Positions 1 through 9,191 are shown, numbered from the stretch's first letter. The stretch is DNA of 64,000 nucleotides from Microbulbifer harenosus (GCF_005771435.1 NZ_VANI01000004.1:124001-188000), one strand, 5' to 3'. A program made the numbers and translations. Notes: generated by a model not told the origin, from the letters alone.

Positions 1-397
1 AGTCATGCTGCCCATCTCCCGCGCCGTGCGCTGTGCGGTGCGCGATCAACCGATTCAGCAGTGCCGCGGTGAGCGCGAAGCTGATCAGCGTGCCGAGCAC
101 CATGGCGGCAACGAGGGCGAGCCAGTCACCGCCGGACAGGTCGCGCACAAAGTACACACCCACCGAGGCGGGAAGAAAAATTAACACCAGCAGGCGCAGT
201 ATCTGTTCGCTGACGGTCGCGAGCCCTGTTGGCACACGCCCATACAGCATCAGTGCCAGCATCAGCAGGAGCATACCGAGCACGGGGCCCGGCACTGGCA
301 GCGATAACGCAGCACCGAGACTGCGCCCCGCCAGGTCAAAGACCAGCAGCAGCGCGGCGCCGAGCAGCCAGTGCAGAAATTTCTTGAGCCGCGCCAT
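1..397 (-). CDS. CidA/LrgA family membrane protein (cut by window edge)
   Basis: Reading the minus strand from an ATG at 397 gives an open frame of 132 codons that runs off the left edge without a stop. The protein is very hydrophobic, with about four membrane segments, and carries the family's conserved LPVPGPVLGMLLL stretch near residue 33. CidA/LrgA proteins are holin-like inner-membrane proteins that usually work with a CidB/LrgB partner, which would lie just outside the window. The start is only a few bases past the dsbB stop, so the two are probably co-transcribed. Family assignment is confident; the physiological role (murein hydrolase control or export of small metabolites) is not shown here. 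Confidence 0.8.
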   Translation of the reverse strand, partial: MARLKKFLHWLLGAALLLVFDLAGRSLGAALSLPVPGPVLGMLLLMLALMLYGRVPTGLATVSEQILRLLVLIFLPASVGVYFVRDLSGGDWLALVAAMVLGTLISFALTAALLNRLIAHRTAHGAGDGQHD

Positions 398-403
398 GGA
401 TAT

Positions 404-895
404 TCAGCGCTTGCGGAACGCCTGCCACAGGCCGAACAGGATCAGCCCGACAAACCCCACAGCCGCCCAGCCGGGGATGGAGAGACCGAGCAGGGTCCAC
501 TTTACCTCGGCGCAGTTGCCGTCGCCGGTAAGCAGGGTCTTGAGGACTTCCGACATGGGGAACATTTCCACCATATAAGTGATGCCGGGGCCGCAGGCTG
601 GCACCTGGTCTTCCGGCAGGCTCTGCAGCCACAGCTGGCGGCCGGAGAAGTACAGGCCGCCCAGTGCCCACAGGGAGACCAGCAAGCCGTAGATACGGCG
701 GCCGATGACCTTGGGGTTGTGCAGGAAGGCGATCAGGGAGACCAGGCCCACACCGAGGAACATGACGCGCTGGGTGATACACAGCGGGCAGGGCTCGAGC
801 CCCATGGCGTATTCCATATAGAACGCGGCGGCGAGTACGAAGATGACCGCGAGGAACATCAGCAGGAAGGTGGTGCGGGGGCTTGGCAGGGTCAT
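404..895 (-). CDS. dsbB: Disulfide bond formation protein DsbB
   Basis: A 163-residue inner-membrane protein that re-oxidises periplasmic DsbA and passes the electrons to ubiquinone. Four hydrophobic segments are visible. The first catalytic pair is the CPLC motif at residues 36-39. The second pair lies in the periplasmic loop, in VPACGPG and further on in GDGNCAEVKW. The start at 895 (MTLPSPRTTF) was chosen because it places the first membrane helix normally; the frame stays open much further upstream, but that part overlaps acpH on the same strand and is a shadow. The stop is followed almost at once by the CidA/LrgA gene. Confidence 0.93.
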   Translation of the reverse strand: MTLPSPRTTFLLMFLAVIFVLAAAFYMEYAMGLEPCPLCITQRVMFLGVGLVSLIAFLHNPKVIGRRIYGLLVSLWALGGLYFSGRQLWLQSLPEDQVPACGPGITYMVEMFPMSEVLKTLLTGDGNCAEVKWTLLGLSIPGWAAVGFVGLILFGLWQAFRKR

Positions 896-900
896 GGCAA

Positions 901-1509
901 TTATTTTCCGGGGTAATTCTGGTTCTGGTGCTGTTGCCGGAACAGCGCGGCCTGTAGCGTCAGATCCGTATACAGTGTGTGAAATTCGCGCTCCAGCAAT
1001 ACACGATCTGCCTGCAGCAACGGCAGCATATCTACCAAAGGCTGCGGTCGCCGCAGTCTTTGGCCGACGCGCTCCAGGGTGCGCTGGATGACGCCGACGT
1101 CGCGATAGCCGGGCAGCAGTGTAAATTGCTCGGCGCGCTGAATAAATGCCCGAGCGTTCTCCGGGATCCACTGCTGGCGCTGGCGGAAGTTGGACCAGCA
1201 GGTGTCGACGAAGGTTTCCAGCGGTACCGGGGTCCATTGCTGCCAGCTGTCGGCGAGCAGGTGGTCGAACCAGATATCAAGGGCGATGCCGCCGAGGCGG
1301 CGCCACCGGGGGCCGAGGCGGGCGAGTGCGGAGAGGTAGGCGGGATGTTGGTCACTCAGCAGGTCGATGCGCCGGTGCAGGCGGATACCGTCTTCGATGG
1401 CCTGCGGGCGCTCACCTTTGAGGGGACCTTTGACGAAATCGCCGAGCAGTCCGCCCAGCTGCCAGTCCGGATCGGGGCCGGATAGAAGCAAGTGGGCGAG
1501 GTAGTTCAT
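901..1509 (-). CDS. acpH: ACP phosphodiesterase family protein (DUF479)
   Basis: A 202-residue cytoplasmic protein starting MNYLAHLLLSG, the typical opening of the AcpH/DUF479 family, followed by the GGLLGDFVKG and LHRRID motifs whose Asp and His residues form the HD-like metal site. AcpH removes 4'-phosphopantetheine from acyl carrier protein. The upstream part of the open frame (1510-1635) is repeat A translated by chance, which supports the ATG at 1509. The stop lies five bases before the dsbB start, so acpH and dsbB look like an operon. Repeat A ends 26 nt upstream of this start codon. Confidence 0.88.
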   Translation of the reverse strand: MNYLAHLLLSGPDPDWQLGGLLGDFVKGPLKGERPQAIEDGIRLHRRIDLLSDQHPAYLSALARLGPRWRRLGGIALDIWFDHLLADSWQQWTPVPLETFVDTCWSNFRQRQQWIPENARAFIQRAEQFTLLPGYRDVGVIQRTLERVGQRLRRPQPLVDMLPLLQADRVLLEREFHTLYTDLTLQAALFRQQHQNQNYPGK

Positions 1510-1534
1510 TGGGGGAGTACTTCGAACGGATTCT

Positions 1535-1652
1535 GTGGCGGCACCGCTACCGGGAGTTGGTGTGTGAGACGCGCCGTGAACCCATCCATGGGGGCTCTGC
1601 AAAAACATCCTGTTTTTGAAGGTCTCACACACCAACTCCCGGTATCGGCGCC
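1535..1652 (-). repeat. Structured intergenic repeat, family 1, copy A
   Basis: A 118-base element between gshA and acpH. The arms 1549-1570 and 1622-1643 form a perfect 22-bp inverted repeat. Inside, on the minus strand, is a 7-bp hairpin (1600-1606 with 1612-1618) with the loop AGGAT, then a short CCC/GGG hairpin with loop ATGGAT, then the conserved TTCACGGCG. The outermost sequence (GTGGCGGCACCGCTACCGG on the plus strand, pairing loosely with the other end) is nearly the same in copies B and C. Orientation follows the flanking genes. The name and function are not known to me. Confidence 0.85.
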
Positions 1653-1665
1653 TTCGCGTCGAGGT

Positions 1666-3255
1666 TCAAAGGTCTCGTTGGCAGAACACGTACTGCGCAT
1701 AATAGCTGCCGAGATAATCCTCAAAGCTGCCCTTGTCGGCATCTTCTATGGCTTTCTGTTTTTCCAGTGACTCTTCGGCAAGCCGCTCGAACTTCGCCTG
1801 TTCTGCCGCGTCCAGCGGGCGCTCGAGGAAGTACTGGCGGTGCTGTTCGGCCTTGGCTTTGGCCCACTGGAAGAAGGTCTGCCCGTGCTCGTGCATTTCC
1901 GCGAGCATCTGCGCGGCGGGGGTCGGGGTAATGCCTGCGATCTTGTCGCGCTGGGCGCTGACCGCGCGCTGGTAGTCGTGGCTGGCCCAGGCCTGATCCA
2001 GCAGGTCGGCCATGGGGCTGATCTGGTCGAGAAGTTCGTCCGCCCAGTCGGTGAGTTTGCGCTCGCCGCCATTGTGGATCAGCTGCAGTTCCGGGTCGCG
2101 GCCGCGGTAAACGATGCGCGCCTGGTTTTCCTGTACCGCGCGGTAGTCGGCGCTGTCGGTCTGCGGGCTGTCGGTGAGCAGGCAGTGCAGCAGGAAGGCG
2201 TCGAGGAAGCGCATCTGCGGCGCTTCAATGCCGAGCGGCACAAAGGGATTGAGGTCGAGGCAGCGGACTTCGATGTACTCGACACCGCGGGCGTCGAGGG
2301 CAGACAGCGCGGTCTCACCCATACCGGCGGGATTTTTCGGGCGGATCGCGGAGTAGAACTCGTTTTCGATCTGCAGCAGCCCGGGAGACAGCTGCTGATA
2401 TTCGCCGCTGGCATCCTTCACACCCAATTCGAGATAGGGCGGATACGGCAGGCTGATGGCGGTGCACAGGGTGACGAGATAGCTCTGCAGATCGTTGTAG
2501 CAGACGATGAGGGATTTCTGCGCGTCGCTGGTGTAGCCGAGGTCGCCCATGCGCAGGGAGGTGGCCTGAGGGGCGTAGAGGCTGCGGCCGTCGCCGTCGA
2601 AGGGCTGCAGGCTGTGCTGGCGGTTCTGCACAAAAGTGCCGCACACCGCCGGCGCGGCGCCGAACAGATAGATCAGCAGCCAGTAGTGGCGGCGGAAGTT
2701 GCGGATCAGGTCGAAGTAGCGGCGGGTTTTGAAATCCTGCAACGATTCGTCACTGCCTTCTTTGTCCCGCAGCCACTGCCAGAAGTTGTCCGGCAGTGAG
2801 AAGTTGTAGTGAATCCCGGCAATAGTCTGCATGGCGCGCCCGTAGCGCAGGCCGAGACCCAGCCGGTAGATCGTCTTCATGGTGCCGCTGTGGGAGCTGC
2901 CGTAGCGGGCCACGGGAATGTCCGCGTCGCGGCCGATGCGCCCGGGCATGCTGTTCACCCACAAGCGCTCTTCGCCCATCTGGCTGTAGGTGAAGCGGTG
3001 GATCTGGTCGAGCTTCTCCAGCGCCTGCTCCGGTGTCGCCACCGGCGGGGTGATGAACTCCAGCAGCGCTTCGGCGAAATCGGTGGTGATGCAGTCGTGG
3101 GTGAGTGCGGAGCCGAGGCCCAGGGGGTGGTCGGTCTGCGCCAGCTCGCCCTCGGGGGTCACCCGCAGGCTCTCTTTTTCGATACCGCGGCGAATGCCCT
3201 TTAGCAGGGACAGGGCTTCCGGCTGGGCCAGTTCGGCCAGGTTGAATGTGGGCAC
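1666..3255 (-). CDS. gshA: Glutamate-cysteine ligase (gamma-glutamylcysteine synthetase)
   Basis: A 529-residue cytoplasmic enzyme, close to the roughly 520 residues of the proteobacterial type I family. It joins glutamate and cysteine with ATP in the first step of glutathione synthesis. The N-terminal part contains the family signature GIEKESLRVTPEG, then the TDFAEALLEFITPP segment that lines the substrate/ATP site; EVRCLDLNPF is visible around residue 330. The end is followed by repeat A, and a Pro/Glu-rich gene on the same strand lies upstream. No frameshift or missing motif is seen. Confidence 0.95.
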   Translation of the reverse strand: MPTFNLAELAQPEALSLLKGIRRGIEKESLRVTPEGELAQTDHPLGLGSALTHDCITTDFAEALLEFITPPVATPEQALEKLDQIHRFTYSQMGEERLWVNSMPGRIGRDADIPVARYGSSHSGTMKTIYRLGLGLRYGRAMQTIAGIHYNFSLPDNFWQWLRDKEGSDESLQDFKTRRYFDLIRNFRRHYWLLIYLFGAAPAVCGTFVQNRQHSLQPFDGDGRSLYAPQATSLRMGDLGYTSDAQKSLIVCYNDLQSYLVTLCTAISLPYPPYLELGVKDASGEYQQLSPGLLQIENEFYSAIRPKNPAGMGETALSALDARGVEYIEVRCLDLNPFVPLGIEAPQMRFLDAFLLHCLLTDSPQTDSADYRAVQENQARIVYRGRDPELQLIHNGGERKLTDWADELLDQISPMADLLDQAWASHDYQRAVSAQRDKIAGITPTPAAQMLAEMHEHGQTFFQWAKAKAEQHRQYFLERPLDAAEQAKFERLAEESLEKQKAIEDADKGSFEDYLGSYYAQYVFCQRDL

Positions 3256-3382
3256 TGGGATCTCCTGTGCGCAGCCGGTCGGTTATTTCGCCGGATATGC
3301 CGCGATCGGGGGTGTCTGCTTATTCCGCCTAAGTGGGGGCACAGAGTCACAACTCAAGGGCGCGTGTTTCAAAAGAAGAGCA

Positions 3383-3856
3383 TCAGATCTGGCTGACGAC
3401 GGATTCCGGGGGCTGCTCTGGCTCGATCTCCGGTGTGTCGCCCGGGTACTGGTCCGGGTCGATCTCCGGCTGAGGGTCCGGTTCCACTTCCGGTACCGGC
3501 TGCGGGTCTACTTCCGGATTGTGCTCCGGCGGAACTTCACTGGGGTCCGGCTGTGGCAGTTCTTCCGGATCGCCACCCTCTTCCGCTACCGCTCCCTCCT
3601 GTTCGTCCGCCACATACAGCGGCTCGTCGCTCAGGGCGTCGGCGGGAATCTGGGGGTTTTTCTTGGTGTCGAGTCCGCATTCGAGCAGTTCGATGCGCAG
3701 GGTGACGTCGCGGGTATTGGCCTCGAACATCTGGTTGATGGCGACATCCTTGTATTCGGTACGGAACAGCCGGGCGCTATCGCGGCCGTCGATCCATTCG
3801 TTGCTTTTGCTCAAAAACTGCTGGTGCTGATTGGTCAGCACGTAAACATGACTCAT
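3383..3856 (-). CDS. Hypothetical protein with acidic Pro/Glu-rich tail
   Basis: I do not recognise a named family. The 157-residue protein has an ordinary-looking soluble N-terminal half (MSHVYVLTNQHQQFLSKSNEW, residues 1-85) and a C-terminal half made almost entirely of Pro, Glu, Asp, Gln and Val in short xPE/PxP units, which is low-complexity and probably disordered. There is no signal peptide or membrane segment. It lies upstream of gshA on the same strand, separated by 127 bases. Coding is supported by the clean start and by the contrast between a structured half and a biased tail; the role is unknown. Confidence 0.7.
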   Translation of the reverse strand: MSHVYVLTNQHQQFLSKSNEWIDGRDSARLFRTEYKDVAINQMFEANTRDVTLRIELLECGLDTKKNPQIPADALSDEPLYVADEQEGAVAEEGGDPEELPQPDPSEVPPEHNPEVDPQPVPEVEPDPQPEIDPDQYPGDTPEIEPEQPPESVVSQI

Positions 3857-3957
3857 GCGGGGAGGGAACTCTGTTCAAACATGAGGGGGAGTTTAGCGGC
3901 GGTGGGGGTGGGGCTCAAGAATTGTGTCGGGATTGGGCGGGAAGTGAACGTTTCTGA

Positions 3958-3985
3958 CTGTAGGAGCCTGCTTGCAGGCGAATCG
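3958..3985 (+). repeat. Single REP-like arm (GTAGGAGCCTGC type)
   Basis: A copy of the GTAGGAGCCTGCTTGCAGGC sequence, an internally palindromic REP-like unit. The same unit forms both ends of the longer repeats E and F, the perfect pair at 12327-12396 and the single arm at 10938. Here it stands next to repeat B. The gene-free interval 3857-4249 holds only this unit, repeat B and short linkers. Confidence 0.75.
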
Positions 3986-4003
3986 TGCTCCGATGTGGCC
4001 CCG

Positions 4004-4216
4004 GTGGCGGTGCCGCTAGCCGGTACAGCCTTGTGAGACACGCCGTGAACCCATCCCTGGGGGCTCTTCCGCGAGGTGGCCCGGCCGCTCCAAGTATTCG
4101 CGGCGCCTTCGGCCCCTCTCGCGGACAAAGCGTAGGCTTTGGACGCCGCAGGCGCCCGAAGGGTGAGGGCCTTGGCCCGAATCAACGTCTCACAAGGCTG
4201 CACCCGCTATCGCCAC
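4004..4216 (-). repeat. Structured intergenic repeat, family 1, copy B (enlarged interior)
   Basis: Shares the outer sequence and the conserved strand of copies A and C (CCCAGGGATGGGTTCACGGCG read on the minus strand, split here by a CCC/GGG stem with loop AGGGAT). The inner stem is 4026-4039 with 4187-4200, 14 bp and perfect, with a sequence unlike that of copies A, C and D. Between the stem halves lies about 100 bases of different, GC-rich sequence with further inverted repeats instead of the usual short hairpin. It lies between maeB and the Pro/Glu-rich gene in their orientation, 148 nt from the latter's start. Confidence 0.8.
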
Positions 4217-4249
4217 CTTCGCAGCAAGCGCAGAGCTTAAACCAAAACC

Positions 4250-5503
4250 TTACAGCGCCTTCAGCGGGTAATGAACCGGATATGGCAGCCGCGCCGCACC
4301 ACTGTCCACCGCCGCCTTCGCCACCGCCGCCGCCACTTCCGGCAGCAGGCGCGGGTCGATGGGTTTCGGCAGGATGTAATCCGGGCCAAAGCTCAGTTCC
4401 ACGCCGCCGTAGCCCGCGCGCACCTCGTCCGGTACCGGCTCACGGGCCAGTCTGCGCAGCGCCTCGACGGCCGCGAGCTTCATGTCTTCATTGATGCGCG
4501 TCGCGCGCACATCCAGCGCACCGCGGAAAATGAACGGGAAGCACAACACATTGTTCACCTGGTTCGGGTAGTCCGAACGGCCGGTGGCCATGATAAGGTC
4601 ATCGCGGGTGGCGTGGGCCAGCTCCGGGGAAATTTCCGGATTCGGATTCGAGCAGGCGAATACCACGGGCTTGTCCGCCATATGCGCCAGCTGCTCCGCG
4701 GTCAACAAGTCCGGGCCGGACACGCCGAGGAACACATCGGCGCCCTCGATAGCGTCGTCCAGGGTGCGCATCTCGGTATCCCGCGCCCACTCGCCCTTGT
4801 AGGCGTTGATGTCTGTGCGCCCGGAGTGGATCACGCCGCGGCTGTCGAGCATGGTGATGTTGTGCTTTTTCGCCCCGGCGGCCAGCAGCAGTTTGCAGCA
4901 GGCCGTGGCGGCGGCGCCGGCGCCGAGGCACACGATGCGCACGTCGCCGATGTTTTTGCCCTGGATCTCCAGCGCATTCAGCATTCCCGCCACGGTGACA
5001 ATGGCAGTGCCGTGCTGGTCGTCGTGGAACACCGGTACCGAGCAGCGCTCGATCAGTGCCTCTTCAATGTGGAAACACTCCGGCGCTTTGATGTCCTCGA
5101 GATTGATGCCGCCGAAGGTATTGGCGATGGCGGCGACGGTCTCGATAAAGCGCTCGGGACTGGTGGTGTCCACCTCGATATCCACCGAGTTGATACCGGC
5201 AAAGCGCTTGAACAGCAGGGACTTGCCTTCCATCACCGGCTTGGAGGCCAGTGGGCCCAGGTTGCCGAGGCCGAGAATGGCCGTGCCGTTGGAAATGACC
5301 GCCACCAGGTTGCCCTTGCCGGTATACAGGTACGCGGCCTCCGGGTCTTTGGCGATTTCGCGCACCGGCTCGGCGACGCCGGGGCTGTAAGCGAGGGACA
5401 GGTCTTCCTGGGTCTGGGCGGGGGTCGTCAACTCCACCGAGAGTTTGCCCGGTGTTGGCAGGGCGTGGTAGTCCAGCGCTGCCTGGCGCAGGGAGTAGGT
5501 CAT
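4250..5503 (-). CDS. maeB: NADP-type malic enzyme, short form without PTA domain
   Basis: A 417-residue malic enzyme converting malate to pyruvate, CO2 and a reduced nicotinamide. It opens with the small-form signature ([16 protein letters not shown], then [10 protein letters not shown]), has the metal-binding [10 protein letters not shown] segment and the Rossmann GAGAAATACC motif. MaeB of E. coli carries an extra phosphotransacetylase-like domain that is absent here, so this is the short type common in many bacteria. Cofactor preference is inferred from family membership only. A second, large malic enzyme (maeA) lies at 38710-40389, and the end of pckA at the right edge. Confidence 0.92.
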   Translation of the reverse strand: MTYSLRQAALDYHALPTPGKLSVELTTPAQTQEDLSLAYSPGVAEPVREIAKDPEAAYLYTGKGNLVAVISNGTAILGLGNLGPLASKPVMEGKSLLFKRFAGINSVDIEVDTTSPERFIETVAAIANTFGGINLEDIKAPECFHIEEALIERCSVPVFHDDQHGTAIVTVAGMLNALEIQGKNIGDVRIVCLGAGAAATACCKLLLAAGAKKHNITMLDSRGVIHSGRTDINAYKGEWARDTEMRTLDDAIEGADVFLGVSGPDLLTAEQLAHMADKPVVFACSNPNPEISPELAHATRDDLIMATGRSDYPNQVNNVLCFPFIFRGALDVRATRINEDMKLAAVEALRRLAREPVPDEVRAGYGGVELSFGPDYILPKPIDPRLLPEVAAAVAKAAVDSGAARLPYPVHYPLKAL

Positions 5504-5679
5504 GGGGATGTCGTCTCTTTGGTCTGGAATGCGCGACCGGCGTACTGCAGCCGGGCGCGGTTTACAGCGGATGTATTGATTTTATTGTGGGGTGGGCGGT
5601 GTGCTCGCTCCCCTATCCGAGGCGCGAAGAATAGCCGAGACGACCGGAAGTCCACAAGCTCAAAAACTGAGCTTGCCAG

Positions 5680-6504
5680 TCATTTCCTACTAATTTCGAT
5701 AGTAAATTCTGAGTCCGATGCAACAAACCATCTTTTATGGTTCTTGTTTTGGGATGAATATTTTGCTCCGCGGTCCACTAGCCAGCCTTTCACTTCTATT
5801 TTTCGCCCTTGCCAATTGCGCCCGCTCACGTGGCCATAATCCCGTTCGGGTTGCAGGCGCACTGCCACCGGGCCATCCAGTTCAAGCCACACAAACTGGT
5901 TTTTCTCCACCTCTTTCACGGTGCCGGTGAGCAGGACAAAACCGCCGTCGCCAGGCCGGATGTCCGCCGCTTGAAGCACCGGCCACACTCCGGGAGTCCA
6001 GACGCCGCGGTGGGCATCCTGCGCCTCCTGTTCGCGACTGGAAAGGCACTCGGCCAGCGACAGATTGGGAGCAACGGCGATATGAAAGGCGAGCCCGGCG
6101 GACAGCAGTGCCGACTCCAGGCTGTCGCCGCGGTGGTTGTAGACGTGCGCCAGCACCCGGCCGTGATTGTCGCGGCGGTCGCGGTCGTAGACCAGCTCCA
6201 GGTCACCGCCGGAAAGAAAGCGCTCGGTGAACTCCTTCGCTTCCCGCGCCAACGGTTGCGCCCGCCGCCCGCCGTGAGCCAGCTCCGGCGCGTTCACGCC
6301 GATAAGGCGCACGCGGCGGCCGTCTTTAAGGCGCAGGGTATCGCCGTCCACCACCTTCTTCAGCGCCACGATCTCGTCCGCTTCGCCCAGTACACAGTCA
6401 GCGTGCGCCGGCAGCAATGTCGCCAGCAGTAAAAAGCACGCATAAAAAAAGGCACTCAGGGGGGCCCTGAATGCCTTTTGGGTCACCGGGAACAAATGGA
6501 TCAT
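5680..6504 (-). CDS. Secreted thermonuclease-family protein (SNase domain)
   Basis: A 274-residue protein with a signal peptide (hydrophobic CFLLLATLLPAHADC). The nuclease domain shows VVDGDTLRLKDGRRVRLIGV, the NAPELAHGG segment and, further on, the DRDRRDNHGRVLAHVY strand typical of staphylococcal-nuclease folds; the C-terminal 90 residues look like a second OB-like domain. The ATG at 6504 is the only good in-frame start, but a strong terminator for rpmE lies over codons 9-21, so expression may depend on read-through or on a non-ATG start after the hairpin. It follows rpmE on the same strand by 23 bases. Confidence 0.85.
   Translation of the reverse strand: MIHLFPVTQKAFRAPLSAFFYACFLLLATLLPAHADCVLGEADEIVALKKVVDGDTLRLKDGRRVRLIGVNAPELAHGGRRAQPLAREAKEFTERFLSGGDLELVYDRDRRDNHGRVLAHVYNHRGDSLESALLSAGLAFHIAVAPNLSLAECLSSREQEAQDAHRGVWTPGVWPVLQAADIRPGDGGFVLLTGTVKEVEKNQFVWLELDGPVAVRLQPERDYGHVSGRNWQGRKIEVKGWLVDRGAKYSSQNKNHKRWFVASDSEFTIEISRK
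6444..6479 (-). terminator. Rho-independent terminator of rpmE, inside the nuclease ORF
   Basis: On the minus strand a 15-bp stem (one G-U pair) with a CCC loop is followed directly by seven U residues, which is a textbook intrinsic terminator 48 bases past the rpmE stop. It lies within the first codons of the downstream nuclease ORF and encodes part of its signal peptide. Confidence 0.85.
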
Positions 6505-6527
6505 TCCGGTGCGCGGCGCGCCGACGC

Positions 6528-6740
6528 TTACTTGGAAATGCGGCTGCCGAAACGCTTCTTGAAGCGGTCCACACGACCACCGGTGCTCGCCTGTTTCTGC
6601 TTGCCGGTGTAGAACGGGTGGCAGTTGGAGCAGACGTCGAGCTGGATGTCCTTGCCCAGGGTGGAGCCCATTTTGAACTCGTTGCCGCAGGAGCAGGTAG
6701 CTGTGATTTGAACGTAATTCGGGTGGATATCGGTCTTCAT
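6528..6740 (-). CDS. rpmE: 50S ribosomal protein L31
   Basis: A 70-residue ribosomal protein beginning MKTDIHPNY. The zinc-binding C+ form is shown by Cys16, Cys18, Cys37 and Cys40. The start at 6740 has an AAGAGG ribosome site; the longer open frame upstream is not plausible. It is transcribed away from priA, and its terminator overlaps the following nuclease gene. Confidence 0.96.
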   Translation of the reverse strand: MKTDIHPNYVQITATCSCGNEFKMGSTLGKDIQLDVCSNCHPFYTGKQKQASTGGRVDRFKKRFGSRISK

Positions 6741-6956
6741 GATGGCCTCTTTTCGACACCGCCACCTGGTCATCTGCCGGGCACGGGATCGTCATTGGTG
6801 CAGGGGATGACTCCCCGGGCTGTTTAAAAAGTCGGCGCATACTACCAGATTAGCTCGCCTATTCAAGCGGAACCTGTCCTGCTCTCGCGCCACCGCGCGG
6901 ATCGCGACGCCACTGGGGTATCATGCGCGTTTTGTGAGGATACCAAGGGGGGCGCT

Positions 6957-9191
6957 TTGGGGGTTGTGGCGGATGAGTCAGGTTCATTGCAAGGTACAGT
7001 GGCGATCTTGCGCCTCGCGGTGCCGGTACCCCTGCGCCGCCTGTTCGACTACCTGCCACCCCAGGGACTCGGTGCCGATGACCTGCGCCCGGGGCAGCGC
7101 TATCTGGTGCCCTTCGGCAGCCGCGATCTGGTGGCGGTGCTGGTGGAGGTGGTGGCGGAGTCGCCGCTTGCCGAGCTGAAGCCCGCCGGCGAGCGCATCG
7201 ACCGCCAGCCCATCTTTGATACACGCAGCCGCCAGTTTCTGCAGTGGGCGGCAGACTACTACCAGGCTCCGGTGGGCGAACTTTACGCCGCCGCCCTTCC
7301 CGTCGCGCTGCGCAAGGGCAAACCGGCGGATCACTGGGCGGAACAGTGGCTGGAGCTCACCACGGAAGGCAAGGGTCTGCCGGAGACCGCACTGGCACGG
7401 GCCAAAAAGCAGCAGGAGTTGCTACAGCTGCTGCTGAAAACCAACCGCCAGAGCCGCACGGCGTTGAACGCCCGCGGCCTCAACGCCCCGGTGTGCAAGG
7501 CGTTGGTCGAGCGCAAGCTGGCGCGCTGGGTCAGCGGTCCTACCGCGCCGCCACCGCTGGAAGCGGTTGAGCCGCAGCCGGTGCCGCAATTAAATGACGA
7601 GCAGCGCCAGGTGATCGACGCGGTCCCCGCCAGCGGTTTCAGCGCTTCGCTGCTGGAAGGCACCACCGGTAGCGGCAAGACCGAGGTCTACCTGCGTCTG
7701 ATGGCGCGCGCGCTCAACCAGGGCAATCAGGCCCTGTTGCTGGTGCCGGAGATCGGCCTTACCCCTCAGACCCTGCGTCGCATCGCCGCGCGCTTTCCGG
7801 ATTTCCGCATCGCCGCGCTGCACTCGGGCCTCGCCGACGGCGAGCGCGCCCGCGCCTGGCTGTCGGCGGCGAGCGGCGTGGCGGATATTGTCATCGGCAC
7901 CCGTTCGGCGATCTTCACCCCGCTGCCGCGCCTCGGCGTGATCCTGATCGACGAGGAGCACGACGGCTCCTTCAAACAGCAGGACGGCGTGCGCTACTCC
8001 GCCCGCGATCTGTCCGTGGTACTGGCAAAAAACGCCGATGTGCCGGTGTTGCTGGGCTCGGCGACGCCATCGCTGGAGAGTCTGCACAATGCGCTCTCCG
8101 GCCGCTACCAGCACCTGCGCCTGCGCCACCGCGCCGGCAATGCGCGCCCGCCCGAGATCAGTGTGGTGCCGACCCTGCATCAACCGTTGCAGGAAGGCTT
8201 CGCCCCCCAGGTGCTGCGGCATATCGGCGATACCCTGAACCGCGGCGAACAGGCGCTGGTGTTCATCAACCGCCGCGGCTATGCCCCGGCGCTCACTTGC
8301 GACGACTGCGGTTGGCTCGCCGACTGCCCGCACTGCTCCGCCAAGCTCACCCTGCACCGGCGGAGCCGCCACCTGCGTTGCCACCACTGCGACTATCGCA
8401 TGCGCGAGGTGACGAGCTGCCCCCAGTGCCACAGCCGCAATCTCAACGCCCTGGGTGCGGGCACCGAGCGCAGTGAGGACTTCCTTACCCACAGCTTCCG
8501 AAATTTCCCGGTGATTCGCGTCGACCGCGACACCACCGCCACCAAGCAGGCGCTGGACAAGCTGCTGGAACCCGCGCGCAATGGTGAGCCCTGCCTGCTG
8601 CTGGGTACCCAGATGCTGGCCAAGGGCCACCACCTGCCGAAAGTCACCCTGGTGGTGATCCAGGACGCCGACGGCGGCCTGTTCAGCGCGGATTTCCGCG
8701 CGCCCGAGCGCATGGGGCAGCTGCTGGAACAGGTGGCGGGGCGCGCCGGTCGCGGCGACCTGCCGGGGCATGTGCTGGTGCAGAGTCGCTACCCCGAACA
8801 CCCGCTGCTCCAACTGCTGCTGAACCGAGGCTACGGTGCCTTCGCCCGCCAGCTGATGGAGGAGCGCAAGATCGCCCAGCTGCCGCCAATGCGCGCGATG
8901 GCATTGGTGCGGGCCGAGTGCGAGGAACCGCGATGGGCGGAGGAATTTCTCGCCAATGCGCGCAATTATCTCGAAGCGCTGGCGCCGAGCTCGCCGGAGC
9001 TGCAGTACCTGGGGCCGGTACCTGCGCTGCTTGAGCGCAAGTCCGGCCGCTACCGCTTCTATATCCAGATCACCGCCGACCGGCGCGGCCTGCTGCAGCA
9101 GCTGCTCACCCGTTTCTGTCAGTGGGCGGAGGGGAATCGCAACCGGCGTCTGCGTTGGGCGGTAGACATGGATGCCCAGGAATTATCTTGA
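6957..9191 (+). CDS. priA: Primosomal replication protein PriA (3'-5' helicase)
   Basis: A 744-residue helicase that restarts stalled replication forks and loads the primosome. It has an N-terminal DNA-binding domain (VPVPLRRLFDYLPP), Walker A TTGSGKT near residue 237, DEEH box near residue 331, and a zinc domain with paired cysteines (CDDCGW, CPHC, CHHC, CPQC) around residues 440-485. The start is uncertain: a TTG at 6957 lies 4 nt after an AAGGGGGG site, and a GTG at 6966 is the alternative. The SPOR gene and hslVU follow on the same strand. Confidence 0.95.
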   Translation: MGVVADESGSLQGTVAILRLAVPVPLRRLFDYLPPQGLGADDLRPGQRYLVPFGSRDLVAVLVEVVAESPLAELKPAGERIDRQPIFDTRSRQFLQWAADYYQAPVGELYAAALPVALRKGKPADHWAEQWLELTTEGKGLPETALARAKKQQELLQLLLKTNRQSRTALNARGLNAPVCKALVERKLARWVSGPTAPPPLEAVEPQPVPQLNDEQRQVIDAVPASGFSASLLEGTTGSGKTEVYLRLMARALNQGNQALLLVPEIGLTPQTLRRIAARFPDFRIAALHSGLADGERARAWLSAASGVADIVIGTRSAIFTPLPRLGVILIDEEHDGSFKQQDGVRYSARDLSVVLAKNADVPVLLGSATPSLESLHNALSGRYQHLRLRHRAGNARPPEISVVPTLHQPLQEGFAPQVLRHIGDTLNRGEQALVFINRRGYAPALTCDDCGWLADCPHCSAKLTLHRRSRHLRCHHCDYRMREVTSCPQCHSRNLNALGAGTERSEDFLTHSFRNFPVIRVDRDTTATKQALDKLLEPARNGEPCLLLGTQMLAKGHHLPKVTLVVIQDADGGLFSADFRAPERMGQLLEQVAGRAGRGDLPGHVLVQSRYPEHPLLQLLLNRGYGAFARQLMEERKIAQLPPMRAMALVRAECEEPRWAEEFLANARNYLEALAPSSPELQYLGPVPALLERKSGRYRFYIQITADRRGLLQQLLTRFCQWAEGNRNRRLRWAVDMDAQELS

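Noticed and set aside
901-1635. Long upstream extension of acpH into repeat A
   Set aside because: Residues before MNYLAHLLLSG are translated repeat; the same peptide pattern appears at copies B and C.
3985-4494. 169-codon frame across repeat B and the end of maeB
   Set aside because: It is made of repeat sequence and antisense maeB; Pro/Arg-rich translation without a fold.
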